From the NCBI RefSeq assembly GCF_900109195.1, contig NZ_FNZG01000001.1:806001-870000 (forward strand): DNA of 64,000 nucleotides. The letters are read 5' to 3'. Position 1 is the first letter of the stretch; each line of letters starts with the position of its first letter. This DNA comes from Pseudooceanicola nitratireducens. Its GTDB lineage: Bacteria > Pseudomonadota > Alphaproteobacteria > Rhodobacterales > Rhodobacteraceae. Both the position numbers and the translations under genes were made by a program. Of this stretch, positions 36,209-45,141 are shown one piece after another. Under the pieces are notes generated by a model. That model was given only the letters and a program-made list of their open reading frames with translations. It ran no database searches and was not told the DNA's origin.

Positions 36209-37378
36209 ATGCCCCAAAAATTGACGCCCTACGCCCTCATGGAGAAGCTGGTCAGCTTCCCCACGGTCTCCCGCGACTCGAATCTGCCGCTGATCGACTG
36301 GGTGCAGGACTACCTGGACAGCCACGGCGTCCGCACCTTCCGCCACCTGCACGCCAGCGAACCCAAGGCCGGGCTCTGGGCCCATGCAGGGCCCTGGGAA
36401 GACGGCGGCGTGATCCTTTCAGGCCACACCGACGTGGTGCCGGTCGATGGCCAGGATTGGTCGACCGATCCCTTCACCGTGCACGAGGCCGACGGGAAAT
36501 ACTTCGGGCGCGGCGTCTGTGACATGAAAAGCTTTGACGCCCTTGCCATCTGGGCGCTGGTCGAGGCGCAGGAAAAGGGCGTCACGCGGCCGCTTCAGCT
36601 GGCCCTGACCTATGACGAAGAGGTCGGGCTGATCGGGGCGGACCCGCTGATCCGTGACGCCATAGGCCAGTTCCCCCGCGCCTCGGCCGCGATCATTGGC
36701 GAACCGACCGAAATGCAGGCCGTCACCGGCCACAAGGGCGGTATGGCCTGGGACATCCATGTCCAGGGCTTTGAAATCCATTCCTCGATTGCCTATCGCG
36801 GGGTGTCCGCGATCATGGAAGGCGCGCGGCTGATCCAATGGGCCAACGAGGTGAACGCCGAAAGCGCCGCCGCGACTCCCTCGGACATCAACGCGCCCTT
36901 CGATCCGCCCTGGTCGAACCTGCACGTGGGCATGATCGAAGGTGGGACCGCCCATAACATCACCGCCAAGGACTGCCATTTCGTCTTTTCGATCCGCATG
37001 GTGCCCGGCGACGATCCCAAGGCCTGGACCAAGCGCATCTTCGACAAGATCGCCGAGATCGAGGCGGACATGCAGAAGATCCAGCCCGACACGCGGATCA
37101 CCGTGACCGAACGCTTTGCCGGGCCCGGGCTGATGGCCGAACCCGGCGGCACGGCCGAGACGCTGGTGCGCCAGCTGACCGGGGACAATGGCACCCATGT
37201 GGTCAGCTATGGCACCGAGGCGGGGTATTTCCAGGCGCATGGCTTCGACGCCGTCGTCTGCGGCCCCGGCAATATCGAACAGGCACACCAACCCGACGAA
37301 TTCATTCAGATTTCCCAGTTCAACGCCGGCCATGACTTCATGCGCCGCCTGCTGGATCACCTGGACCAAAAGGGCTGA
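36209..37378 (+). CDS. M20 family deacylase, ArgE-like
   Basis: A 389-residue M20A metallohydrolase annotated in many genomes as acetylornithine deacetylase. Metal and catalytic motifs are present: SGHTDVVPVDG, GRGVCDMKSFDA and YDEEVGLIGAD. It probably removes N-acyl groups from amino acids or acts on small peptides. Just two bases separate it from the ABC ATPase gene, and the next gene is another M20 enzyme, so imported peptides or acyl amino acids are the likely substrates rather than arginine biosynthesis. No arg genes are nearby. It is cytoplasmic, with no signal peptide. Confidence 0.88.
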   Translation: MPQKLTPYALMEKLVSFPTVSRDSNLPLIDWVQDYLDSHGVRTFRHLHASEPKAGLWAHAGPWEDGGVILSGHTDVVPVDGQDWSTDPFTVHEADGKYFGRGVCDMKSFDALAIWALVEAQEKGVTRPLQLALTYDEEVGLIGADPLIRDAIGQFPRASAAIIGEPTEMQAVTGHKGGMAWDIHVQGFEIHSSIAYRGVSAIMEGARLIQWANEVNAESAAATPSDINAPFDPPWSNLHVGMIEGGTAHNITAKDCHFVFSIRMVPGDDPKAWTKRIFDKIAEIEADMQKIQPDTRITVTERFAGPGLMAEPGGTAETLVRQLTGDNGTHVVSYGTEAGYFQAHGFDAVVCGPGNIEQAHQPDEFIQISQFNAGHDFMRRLLDHLDQKG

Positions 37379-37420
37379 CGGCAGGGTGCCGATCCAGACC
37401 CGAACAGAAGGACCCAAGAC

Positions 37421-38584
37421 ATGCCCGTGAAGAACCGCTTTGCAGAGCTGCTGCCCGAGATCACCGAATGGCGCCGTGACCTGCACGAAAACCCCGAGAT
37501 CCTGTTCGACACCTTCCGCACCTCTGGCGTGGTCGAGGAGAAGCTGAAGGCTTTCGGCTGTGACGAGGTCGTCACCGGCCTGGGCCGCACCGGCGTTGTC
37601 GGCGTGATCAAGGGCAAGTCCATCGCCTCGGGCAAGGTGATCGGGCTGCGCGCCGACATGGACGCGCTGCCGATCCATGAACGGACCGGGGTCGACTATG
37701 CGTCCAAAACGCCGGGCGCGATGCATGCCTGCGGCCACGACGGCCACACCGCCATGCTGCTGGGGGCCGCCAAGTACCTGGCCGAGACGCGCAATTTCGA
37801 CGGCACGGTCGTGGTGATCTTCCAACCCGCCGAAGAAGGCGGCGGCGGCGGACGCGAGATGTGCGCCGACGGCATGATGGACCGCTTCGGCATTCAAGAG
37901 GTCTATGGCCTGCACAACTGGCCCGGCCTGCCCGTGGGCAGCTTTGCCATCCGTCCCGGCCCGACCATGGCGGCGACTGACGAATTCACCATCGTGGTGA
38001 AGGGCAAGGGCGGCCATGGCGCGAAACCGCACCTGGCGATCGACCCGGTGGTCGCGGCCTCGAACGTGGTGCTGGCGCTGCAGTCGATCGTCAGCCGGAC
38101 CAATGACCCGGTCGAGGCGGTGGTGGTCTCGGTCACCTCGTTCGAAACCTCGTCCAAGGCCTATAACGTCATCCCCGACAGCGTCGAGCTGCGCGGCACG
38201 ATCCGCACGCTGACGCCGGAAAACCGCAAGATGACGGAAGAGAAGATCAAGTCGATCCCCGTCGCCGTGGCCCAGGCTTATGGGGCCGAGGCGCAGGTGA
38301 CCTATCATTCGAACTATCCGCCGACGATCAATTCGCCCGAACAGACGGAATTCGCGGCCTCGGTCGCGGCTTCGGTCGCGGGAAGCTGTGGCGAGGCCGA
38401 GATGACCATGGGCGGAGAGGATTTTTCCTACATGCTGGAAGAACGTCCGGGGGCCTATATCTTCATGGGCAACGGCGACAGCGCTGACGTGCACCACCCC
38501 AAGTACAACTTCAACGACGAAGCCATCCCCGCAGGCTGTTCCTGGTGGGCCGGGATCGTCGAACAGCGGATGCCCGCGGCCTGA
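37421..38584 (+). CDS. M20D amidohydrolase (hippurate hydrolase-like)
   Basis: A 387-residue M20D family amidohydrolase. Motifs are ADMDALPI, ACGHDGHTAMLLG and EEGGGGGREM, which supply the zinc ligands and catalytic residues; the dimerisation domain follows from about residue 190. Such enzymes cleave N-acyl or aromatic amide bonds (hippurate, indole-acetyl amino acids, N-acetyl amino acids). A GAAGGA ribosome binding site precedes the ATG at 37421. Third gene of the ATPase/hydrolase operon, ending at a terminator. Together with the ArgE-like enzyme it would process what the ABC importer brings in. Confidence 0.9.
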   Translation: MPVKNRFAELLPEITEWRRDLHENPEILFDTFRTSGVVEEKLKAFGCDEVVTGLGRTGVVGVIKGKSIASGKVIGLRADMDALPIHERTGVDYASKTPGAMHACGHDGHTAMLLGAAKYLAETRNFDGTVVVIFQPAEEGGGGGREMCADGMMDRFGIQEVYGLHNWPGLPVGSFAIRPGPTMAATDEFTIVVKGKGGHGAKPHLAIDPVVAASNVVLALQSIVSRTNDPVEAVVVSVTSFETSSKAYNVIPDSVELRGTIRTLTPENRKMTEEKIKSIPVAVAQAYGAEAQVTYHSNYPPTINSPEQTEFAASVAASVAGSCGEAEMTMGGEDFSYMLEERPGAYIFMGNGDSADVHHPKYNFNDEAIPAGCSWWAGIVEQRMPAA

Positions 38585-38630
38585 CCCGCGCCGCTCTCCG
38601 CGCCCTTGCAGGCGCGGCTCGCGTAAAACA

Positions 38631-38661
38631 AAGCCCCCGGTGCCTTGCGCCGGGGGTTTTT
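38631..38661. terminator. terminator between the M20 gene and the GT4 gene
   Basis: A GC-rich 10-pair stem with a 9-base loop (38631-38640 with 38650-38659) and TTTTT at 38657-38661. It lies between convergent genes and may act on both. Confidence 0.85.
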
Positions 38662-38666
38662 CGTGC

Positions 38667-39746
38667 TCAGGCGGGGCGGTCCATCAGCTGGCGATAGATC
38701 GCGATCAGCGCTGCCGCTTCGCTTTCCAGCCGGAAATTGGCCAGGACATGGTCGCGGGCCTGTTGGCCCATCCGGGCCAGCGCGGCGCGGTCCGACAGCA
38801 GATCCTGCCCCGCCGCCCGCATCGCCGGAATGTCGTCGGGCGAGATCAGCGTGCCGGTCTGGCCCGGCACGATCAATTCCTCAAAGGCACCGACGCGGGT
38901 GGCGAGGACCGGCACACCGCAGGCCATGGCCTCGAGCGGGGTCAGGCCGAAGCCCTCCCACCTTTGCGGAGCGACATAAAGGTCGAGCACACGGTACCAG
39001 TCGGCCATCTGCCAGACCGGGACCTCGGGTTTGAACAACAGGCGATCCGCATGGCCGCGCGCCGTGACGCGGGCGCGCAGGTCCTGTTCGAACCCCTGGT
39101 GTTTTTCGGTGGCGCGGCCCATCACGATGCCGACCAGATCCGGCACCTGGTCCATCAGGTCGAGCATGGCATCGACGAAGGCAGCGGTGCCCTTCTGCGC
39201 CCGGATCCGCCCGTAACAGCCCGCGATCACGGCGTTTTCCGGCAGGTCCAGCGCGCGCCGCAGCGCCGCGCGGTCGGCGACGGGCGCAAACTGATCGCAG
39301 TCGATGCCGTGGTGGATGACGGTGGCCTCACGCTCCAGATAGCCGGCGGTTTTGGCCGAGGTGGCCACCACATGTTCCATCCGGCGGATCAGCCATTTCG
39401 TCAGCCCGCTGTGCTGCCGCTGCGACGCCGAGGTGAACATCAGCGCCAGGTCCTTGCGCAGCAGGTGCTTCAGCCCAAGGCCTGCGATCATCTCGACGTT
39501 GCGGCGGGCGTGCCAGACGCGCCGCCCCGAGGGGCCGCGCCGCGACATGGTCAGAAGCGAAGACAGCGGCACCTGCGGCACATCCTCGGGCAGCGCGGGG
39601 GCGGCGGCGGCAATGGCGATATCGCGCGCCTGAAGCGGCACCAGACGCACCACGGTCGAGGTCACGCCCGACAGCCGCCGTTTGAAGTTCGGGGCCAGCA
39701 CGTCGATCTTGGAAATATCGGGCTGGGAGCCAGCGGACTGTGTCAT
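38667..39746 (-). CDS. glycosyltransferase family 4 protein
   Basis: A 359-residue GT-B-fold glycosyltransferase of GT4. The C-terminal donor-binding domain has the EX7E motif in EGFGLTPLE, followed by AMACGVPVLATRVGAFEEL; the acceptor domain is shorter than usual but present. It lies two bases after waaA in an apparent operon, so it is likely to extend the lipopolysaccharide core or another cell-envelope polysaccharide using a nucleotide sugar. Cytoplasmic face of the inner membrane. The exact sugar is unknown. Confidence 0.88.
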   Translation of the reverse strand: MTQSAGSQPDISKIDVLAPNFKRRLSGVTSTVVRLVPLQARDIAIAAAAPALPEDVPQVPLSSLLTMSRRGPSGRRVWHARRNVEMIAGLGLKHLLRKDLALMFTSASQRQHSGLTKWLIRRMEHVVATSAKTAGYLEREATVIHHGIDCDQFAPVADRAALRRALDLPENAVIAGCYGRIRAQKGTAAFVDAMLDLMDQVPDLVGIVMGRATEKHQGFEQDLRARVTARGHADRLLFKPEVPVWQMADWYRVLDLYVAPQRWEGFGLTPLEAMACGVPVLATRVGAFEELIVPGQTGTLISPDDIPAMRAAGQDLLSDRAALARMGQQARDHVLANFRLESEAAALIAIYRQLMDRPA

Positions 39747-39748
39747 CT

Positions 39749-41053
39749 TTATCCTTCCTCTGCGGCGGGCAGGGGTGCCTGCATCACCTGGGTCGACAGC
39801 AGCGCCGCCAGATCGTCCAGCGCCGCCCCATTGCGCCCGGCCAGATCGCGGGCGGCCTGACCCAGGGCGCGGGCCTCGTCAGGGGCAGTCAGCAGCGCGG
39901 CGACCTGTTTGCCCAGATCGGCGGGGCGTTTGGCAATGCGCAGGGCATCGGCGGCCAGGAATTCTGCATAGACGTCGGCGAAATTGGCATAGCGCGGGCC
40001 GGTCAGGATGGCACAGCCCGATTGCGCGGGCTCATAGGGGTTGTGCCCGCCCGCCTGCCCAAGCGACCCGCCCAGAAAGACCACCCGCGCCAGGGCATAC
40101 CACAGCCCCATCTCGCCCAGGGTATCGGCCAGGTAGACATCGGCCATGGGGGCCTCGCCTGCCGACCGGCGCGCGACGCTGAAGCCTTCGTCGCGGATCA
40201 GGGTTGCGATCCCCTCGGCCCGTTCGGGATGGCGCGGCACCAGCACAAGGCGCAGATCGGGGAGGGTCTTGCGGGCGATGGCATGGGCCTTGAGCACCTG
40301 CTTTTCCTCGCCCTCATGGGTCGAGGCGGCGAGCCAGACCGGTCCGGGCAGGGCAGCCTGCATCTGCGCCAGCATCTCGGCATCGACCGGCAGCGGCGCG
40401 GCAAAGCTTTTCAGGTTCGGGCCCAGTTGCACGCGGGCCTCGTCGGCCCCGACGGAGCGCAGCCCGTCCAGCGTGGCCTGATCCTGGGTGCGGATCACCT
40501 GGAACAGCCCCAGAAGGAAGCGCGCCGTGTGATCGAACCGCTGCCAGTTCTTCAGCGTCGTCTTGGACATGCGCGCATTGACCAGCGCCAGGGGCACGTC
40601 CTGCGCCGCGGCCTCGACCAGCATCTGCGGCCAGATCTCGCTTTCCACAAAGATCCCCGCATCGGGCCGCCAGTGATCCAGAAAACGCCGCAGCGCCCCC
40701 GCCTGATCCAGCGGCGCAAACTGATGCACCATGCCCGGGCCCAGCCGTTTCGCCAGGATCTGCGCCGAACTGGCGGTTCCGGATGTGATCAGCACCGAGA
40801 GCCCGGGCCGCAGCGCCTGCATCCGCGCCGCCAGGCTGAGCACGGACAGGCTTTCCCCGACCGAGGCCGCATGGAACCAGGCCAGCGCGCCATCGGGCCG
40901 GGGCAGGGTGGCATGACCCAGCCTTTCGCGCTGACGCTCGGGCGCGATGCCGGACCGTGCCAGCTTGCGCGACACGCTGCGCCAGACCAGCGGCGCACTC
41001 AGCGCCGCGACGGCGCGGTAGAAGTGATAGAAAACAGTGCCTTGCGGCTGCAT
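39749..41053 (-). CDS. waaA: 3-deoxy-D-manno-octulosonic acid transferase
   Basis: WaaA (KdtA) adds Kdo from CMP-Kdo to lipid A precursor at the inner membrane. The 434-residue product has the catalytic Glu67 in ASVGESLSV of the N-terminal GT-B domain and the GPNLKSF and STHEGEEK segments. The C-terminal domain ends with LGGSLGQAGGHNPYEPA, which is the donor site. A short hydrophobic N-terminus anchors it to the membrane. It lies ten bases after moaA and two bases before a GT4 gene, so the three are probably one transcript. Kdo-supplying genes are not in the window. Confidence 0.95.
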   Translation of the reverse strand: MQPQGTVFYHFYRAVAALSAPLVWRSVSRKLARSGIAPERQRERLGHATLPRPDGALAWFHAASVGESLSVLSLAARMQALRPGLSVLITSGTASSAQILAKRLGPGMVHQFAPLDQAGALRRFLDHWRPDAGIFVESEIWPQMLVEAAAQDVPLALVNARMSKTTLKNWQRFDHTARFLLGLFQVIRTQDQATLDGLRSVGADEARVQLGPNLKSFAAPLPVDAEMLAQMQAALPGPVWLAASTHEGEEKQVLKAHAIARKTLPDLRLVLVPRHPERAEGIATLIRDEGFSVARRSAGEAPMADVYLADTLGEMGLWYALARVVFLGGSLGQAGGHNPYEPAQSGCAILTGPRYANFADVYAEFLAADALRIAKRPADLGKQVAALLTAPDEARALGQAARDLAGRNGAALDDLAALLSTQVMQAPLPAAEEG

Positions 41054-41063
41054 TGGGGAACCC

Positions 41064-42071
41064 TTAGCCGCCCGTGTGGCTCATGTGGCGGGACACCTGG
41101 CCATCGGCCCGTTGCCGGGAATAGTCGAAGTCATGGCCCTTGGGTTTCAGCGCGATTGCCTCTCGGATCGCCTGTTCCAGCAGGGCGTTGTCGTCGGGGC
41201 TGGCGCGCAGGGGCGCGCGCAGGTCGGCCACGTCTTCCTGGCCCAGGCACATGTAGATCTCGCCGGTGCAGGTGATCCGCACGCGGTTGCAGCTTTCGCA
41301 GAAATTATGGGTCAGCGGGGTGATGAACCCGATCTTCTGCCCGGTTTCCTGAAGCTGCACGTAACGCGCCGGCCCGCCCGAGCGTTCGGCCAGGTCGATC
41401 AGCGTGTAATGCTGGCTCAGATCGGCGCGCAGATCCTTCAGCGACCAGTACTGGCCGATGCGGTCCTCGTTTCCGAGATCGCCCATGGGCATGACCTCGA
41501 TCCAGGTCAGGTCCATGTCGCGGGCGGCGCAGAATTCGGTCAGCGTCAGAAGTTCATCTTCGTTGAAGCCCTTCAGCGCAACGGCGTTAAGTTTTACCCG
41601 CAGCCCGGCCGCCTGGGCCGCATCCAACCCGCGCAGCACCTGGGGCAGGCGGCCCCATCTTGTGACCCGGGCGAATTTTTCCTCGTCCAGGGTGTCGAGC
41701 GAGACGTTGATGCGCCGCACCCCGGCCGCATACAGATCCTTGGCATAACGCTCCAGCTGCGACCCGTTGGTCGTCAGCGTCAGTTCCTTCAGCGCGCCGC
41801 TGTCCAGATGCCGCGACATCGACCGGAAAAACGTCAGGATATCACGCCGGACAAGCGGTTCGCCCCCGGTGATCCGCAGCTTTTCCACCCCCAGACCCAC
41901 AAAGGTCGAACACAGCCGGTCGAGTTCCTCCAGCGTCAGAAGTTCCTTCTTGGGCAGAAAGGTCATGTTCTCGGCCATGCAATAGACACAGCGGAAATCG
42001 CACCGATCCGTCACCGAAACGCGGAGGTATGTGATCGCACGGGCGAAGGGATCGATCAAAGGGGCCGACAT
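41064..42071 (-). CDS. moaA: GTP 3',8-cyclase (molybdenum cofactor synthesis)
   Basis: MoaA is a radical-SAM enzyme that, with MoaC, makes cyclic pyranopterin from GTP. The SAM cluster uses Cys24, 28 and 31 (CDFRCVYC); the C-terminal cluster uses Cys258, 261 and 275. The sequence TGGEPL and a C-terminal Gly-Gly are present, as needed for activity. The 335-residue length is normal. Leading gene of a minus-strand group with waaA and GT4, which is functionally odd; it could feed the molybdenum hydroxylase encoded elsewhere in the window. moaC and other moa/moe genes are absent here. Confidence 0.96.
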   Translation of the reverse strand: MSAPLIDPFARAITYLRVSVTDRCDFRCVYCMAENMTFLPKKELLTLEELDRLCSTFVGLGVEKLRITGGEPLVRRDILTFFRSMSRHLDSGALKELTLTTNGSQLERYAKDLYAAGVRRINVSLDTLDEEKFARVTRWGRLPQVLRGLDAAQAAGLRVKLNAVALKGFNEDELLTLTEFCAARDMDLTWIEVMPMGDLGNEDRIGQYWSLKDLRADLSQHYTLIDLAERSGGPARYVQLQETGQKIGFITPLTHNFCESCNRVRITCTGEIYMCLGQEDVADLRAPLRASPDDNALLEQAIREAIALKPKGHDFDYSRQRADGQVSRHMSHTGG

Positions 42072-42184
42072 GGGGGGAATTTATGCGCGCGGAGGGGGCG
42101 GGGCAAGGGCGATAGTCTGCTGCATTGGTCGCGTGTCAGGTCAGGGGTATTGACGCGCGCCCCACAAGGCGCACCATCAGGGGC

Positions 42185-42619
42185 ATGACACGTCTTCTGA
42201 GCCCCGTGATCAGTCTTGCGCTGATCCTGCCCCTTGCCCTGTCCGCCTGTGCCAATCTGCGCCAGGTCGGGCCGTCCCCTGCGCCTGTTGCCGATGCGGC
42301 GCCCTACGATGGGCCGCGTCCGCCCGGTCGGCCGGGCGATATGCCCGTGGCTGCGGAAGCGACCGGGCCGCTGAAAACGGGCGATCTGGGCGTGACCATC
42401 GCCTCGCTTGGCAATGCGGCGGAACCCGGGGTCTGGCTGAAGACGCCGCTGGTGCAGCAACCGGGCGAAGGGCAGGTCAGCTATCAGGGGCGCAGCGTGA
42501 CGGCGCAGCTGATCCCGATTGCGGGGCCCGCAACGGCCGGTTCGCGCGCGTCCTTGCAGCTGATGCAACAACTGGGCGCGCCGCTGACCGGGTTGCCAGA
42601 GCTTCGTGTTAGCCGCTAA
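42185..42619 (+). CDS. small lipoprotein of unknown function
   Basis: A 144-residue envelope lipoprotein that I do not recognise beyond the signal. The type II signal peptide ends in the lipobox LSAC with Cys22 as the lipid-modified residue (MTRLLSPVISLALILPLALSAC). After it is a Pro-rich linker of about 35 residues and then a small domain (KTGDLGVTIASLGNAAEPGVWLKT ... VTAQLIPI) with no Cys or clear catalytic motif. The residue after Cys is Ala, which does not signal inner-membrane retention. It is divergent from moaA and converges closely on the alkylation-repair-like gene. Confidence 0.7.
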   Translation: MTRLLSPVISLALILPLALSACANLRQVGPSPAPVADAAPYDGPRPPGRPGDMPVAAEATGPLKTGDLGVTIASLGNAAEPGVWLKTPLVQQPGEGQVSYQGRSVTAQLIPIAGPATAGSRASLQLMQQLGAPLTGLPELRVSR

Positions 42620-42631
42620 GCACCTGAAGGG

Positions 42632-43324
42632 TCAGCCTTTCAGGTATTTCCCGGCCTCTTTCCGGGCAAAGGCCTTCATCCCGTCGCCATGCGCGTCAAG
42701 AAAGGCAACGACACGCGGGGCGTCGTGTTTCGACAGATCGCGCAGCCACCAGGCGATGGCCTTTTGGATGAACCAGTCGCGGTCGGGCACATAGCCCGCC
42801 GCCCAGCCCAGCACACGGTCGCGCGCGGCGGCCTCATCGGCGCTTGGGTGGTTGGATTTCGTCAGATAGAGCGTTGCGATCAGCGCCGCCCGCCGGGTCC
42901 ACATGTGGTCGGACTGGGTCCAGCCCTCGACAACGTCCAGCCGGGCCGGATCGGCCTGAAGCCGCCGCCCGATGGCGCTGCAGGCATGGTCGGCAATGGC
43001 CCAGGCGTCGAACTGCGGCACCCAGGATTGCAGCAGGTCCCAGACCGCATCATCGGGCCGGATCCGCGCCTGTGTCAGCAGCTTACCCGCCGCAATCCGC
43101 GCTTCGTGGATGTCACTGTCCCAAAGGCTTTCGGCCAGCGTAACCCGTTGATCCAGCGTCAGATCCTTGCGCCAGTCGCGGGTCAGGTCGTTCAGCGCCG
43201 GATTGGGCACGCCCATGTAGACGCGCGGTGCCTTGTGATAGGCGGCGGAGCCTTCGGCCCGCCCCGGTTCGACATGGGCGCGCATCTGGGTCAGCGCGCC
43301 GTCCAGATCCAGCGGGGCCGTCAT
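42632..43324 (-). CDS. DNA alkylation repair protein (AlkD-like)
   Basis: A 230-residue all-helical HEAT-like-repeat glycosylase of the AlkC/AlkD type, which excises 3- or 7-alkylated purines without flipping the base. Family features are FDAWAIADHACSAIG in the middle and WFIQKAIAWWLRDLSKHD later; the aromatic and Asp residues that stack on the lesion appear present. It overlaps glmS by four bases (ATGA), so it is the third gene of glmU-glmS-alkD. That co-expression with amino-sugar synthesis looks incidental but is translationally tight. Confidence 0.83.
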   Translation of the reverse strand: MTAPLDLDGALTQMRAHVEPGRAEGSAAYHKAPRVYMGVPNPALNDLTRDWRKDLTLDQRVTLAESLWDSDIHEARIAAGKLLTQARIRPDDAVWDLLQSWVPQFDAWAIADHACSAIGRRLQADPARLDVVEGWTQSDHMWTRRAALIATLYLTKSNHPSADEAAARDRVLGWAAGYVPDRDWFIQKAIAWWLRDLSKHDAPRVVAFLDAHGDGMKAFARKEAGKYLKG

Positions 43325-45141
43325 TCGACGGTGACGGATTTGGCCAGGTTGCGCGGCTGGTCGACGTCCGTGCCCTTGGCGACGGCCGTGTGATAGGCCA
43401 GCTGCTGCGCCGGAATGGCATAGAGGATCGGGGCCAGAAGATCCTCGACCCCCGGCATCTCGATGCTGCGCCAGATGCCGTCGCCCGCCAGCTCGATCCC
43501 CTTGCGGTCGGACACCAGAAGCACCTTGCCACCGCGCGCCATGACCTCCTGCATGTTCGACACGGTCTTGTCGAACAGCGCATCGCGCGGGGCCATGACG
43601 ACCACCGGCACATTCGGATCGATCAGCGCGATCGGCCCGTGCTTGAGTTCCCCGCTGGCATAGGCCTCGGCGTGGATATAGCTGATTTCCTTCAGCTTCA
43701 GCGCGCCTTCCAGTGCAAGGGGATACATCTGCCCCCGGCCCAGGAACAGCACGTCGCGCGCCTCGGCGAGTTCATGCGAGATCTGTTCGGTCACGCCTTC
43801 GCTGTCCAGCGCGATGTTCAGCCGCGCGGGCAGGCCGCGCAGCGCCGACACCAGGTCCGCCTGACGGTCGGCCGACAGGGTGCCACGCTGGCGTGCGGCC
43901 TCTAGCGCGAGGGTCAGCAGAACCGTCAGCTGGCAGGAAAACGCCTTGGTCGAGGCGACGCCGATCTCGACCCCCGCCAGGATCGGCAGGGCAATGTCGC
44001 TTTCCCGCGCGATCGAGCTTTCGGCGACGTTCACGACCGACACGATCTTTTTCGCCTTGCCCTGGCAATAACGCAGCGCGGCCAGCGTATCGGCGGTTTC
44101 GCCCGACTGGCTGACGAAAAGCGCGATCACGTCATCGCCCACGGGCGGTTCGCGATAGCGGAATTCCGAGGCCACATCGACCTCGACCGGGATGCCGGCG
44201 AGCTTTTCGATCCAGTATTTCGCCACGACACAGGCGTAATAGGCGGTGCCGCAGGCGACCATGACCATGCGGTTCACGCCGTCAAAGCTCAGGTTGTCCA
44301 GGCCCCGGATCTCGTGCCCGCTGGCCCCGAAGTAGTGGCCGATGGCTTCGGAAATGACCTGCGGCTGTTCCGCGATCTCCTTGGCCATGAAGTGCTTGTA
44401 ACCGCCCTTGTCGACCTGCGCGCGGTCGCGCTGGATCTCGCGCATCTCGCGGTTGGCCAGCGCGCCTTCGGCATCGCGGATCTCGATGCTGGTGCGGGTG
44501 AGGACGGCCATGTCGCCCTCTTCCAGGTAAGTGACCTTGTCGGTCAGAGGGGCCAGGGCGATGGCATCCGACCCGACATAGTTCTCACCCTCGCCATGGC
44601 CGATGGCCAGGGGCGATCCCTTGCGGGCAGCGATCAACAGATCCTCTTCGCCTTCGAACAGAAAGGCCAGGGCAAAGGCCCCGTCCAGCCGCCGCAGGAT
44701 CCGTTCCACCGCCGCGCGCGGGCTGTCGCCAGATTTCATGTGCTGATGCACCATCAGGGCGATGGTTTCGGTGTCGGTCTCGGTCTGGATCTCGACGCCC
44801 TGCGCCACCAGTTCGGCGCGCAATTCGCGGTAGTTCTCGATGATGCCGTTGTGCACGACCGCAACCGGGCCGGCCTGATGCGGATGGGCATTGCGGGTCG
44901 AAGGTTCGCCATGGGTCGCCCATCTGGTGTGCCCGATGCCCGACTTGCCCGCCAGCGGCTGATGCACCAGCAGATCCGACAGGTTCACCAGCTTGCCGAC
45001 CGCGCGGCGGCGATCCAGCGCACCGTCATGGACGGTGGCGATGCCGGCGCTGTCATAGCCGCGATATTCCAGCCGTTTCAGGGCCTCGACCAGAAAGGGC
45101 GCGGCCTCGTGCGATCCCAGATATCCGATAATTCCACACAT
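43321..45141 (-). CDS. glmS: glutamine-fructose-6-phosphate aminotransferase (isomerizing)
   Basis: GlmS makes glucosamine-6-phosphate, the first step towards UDP-GlcNAc. The 606-residue protein starts MCGIIGYLG, with the nucleophile Cys2 exposed after Met removal. An N-terminal glutaminase domain (about 1-240) is followed by two SIS sugar-isomerase domains, with VSQSGETADTLAALR and STKAFSCQLTVL motifs, and the C-terminus ends KSVTVE. It follows glmU with no spacer: the glmU stop TAA is directly followed by the glmS ATG. No ribozyme upstream, as expected for a proteobacterium. Confidence 0.97.
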   Translation of the reverse strand: MCGIIGYLGSHEAAPFLVEALKRLEYRGYDSAGIATVHDGALDRRRAVGKLVNLSDLLVHQPLAGKSGIGHTRWATHGEPSTRNAHPHQAGPVAVVHNGIIENYRELRAELVAQGVEIQTETDTETIALMVHQHMKSGDSPRAAVERILRRLDGAFALAFLFEGEEDLLIAARKGSPLAIGHGEGENYVGSDAIALAPLTDKVTYLEEGDMAVLTRTSIEIRDAEGALANREMREIQRDRAQVDKGGYKHFMAKEIAEQPQVISEAIGHYFGASGHEIRGLDNLSFDGVNRMVMVACGTAYYACVVAKYWIEKLAGIPVEVDVASEFRYREPPVGDDVIALFVSQSGETADTLAALRYCQGKAKKIVSVVNVAESSIARESDIALPILAGVEIGVASTKAFSCQLTVLLTLALEAARQRGTLSADRQADLVSALRGLPARLNIALDSEGVTEQISHELAEARDVLFLGRGQMYPLALEGALKLKEISYIHAEAYASGELKHGPIALIDPNVPVVVMAPRDALFDKTVSNMQEVMARGGKVLLVSDRKGIELAGDGIWRSIEMPGVEDLLAPILYAIPAQQLAYHTAVAKGTDVDQPRNLAKSVTVE

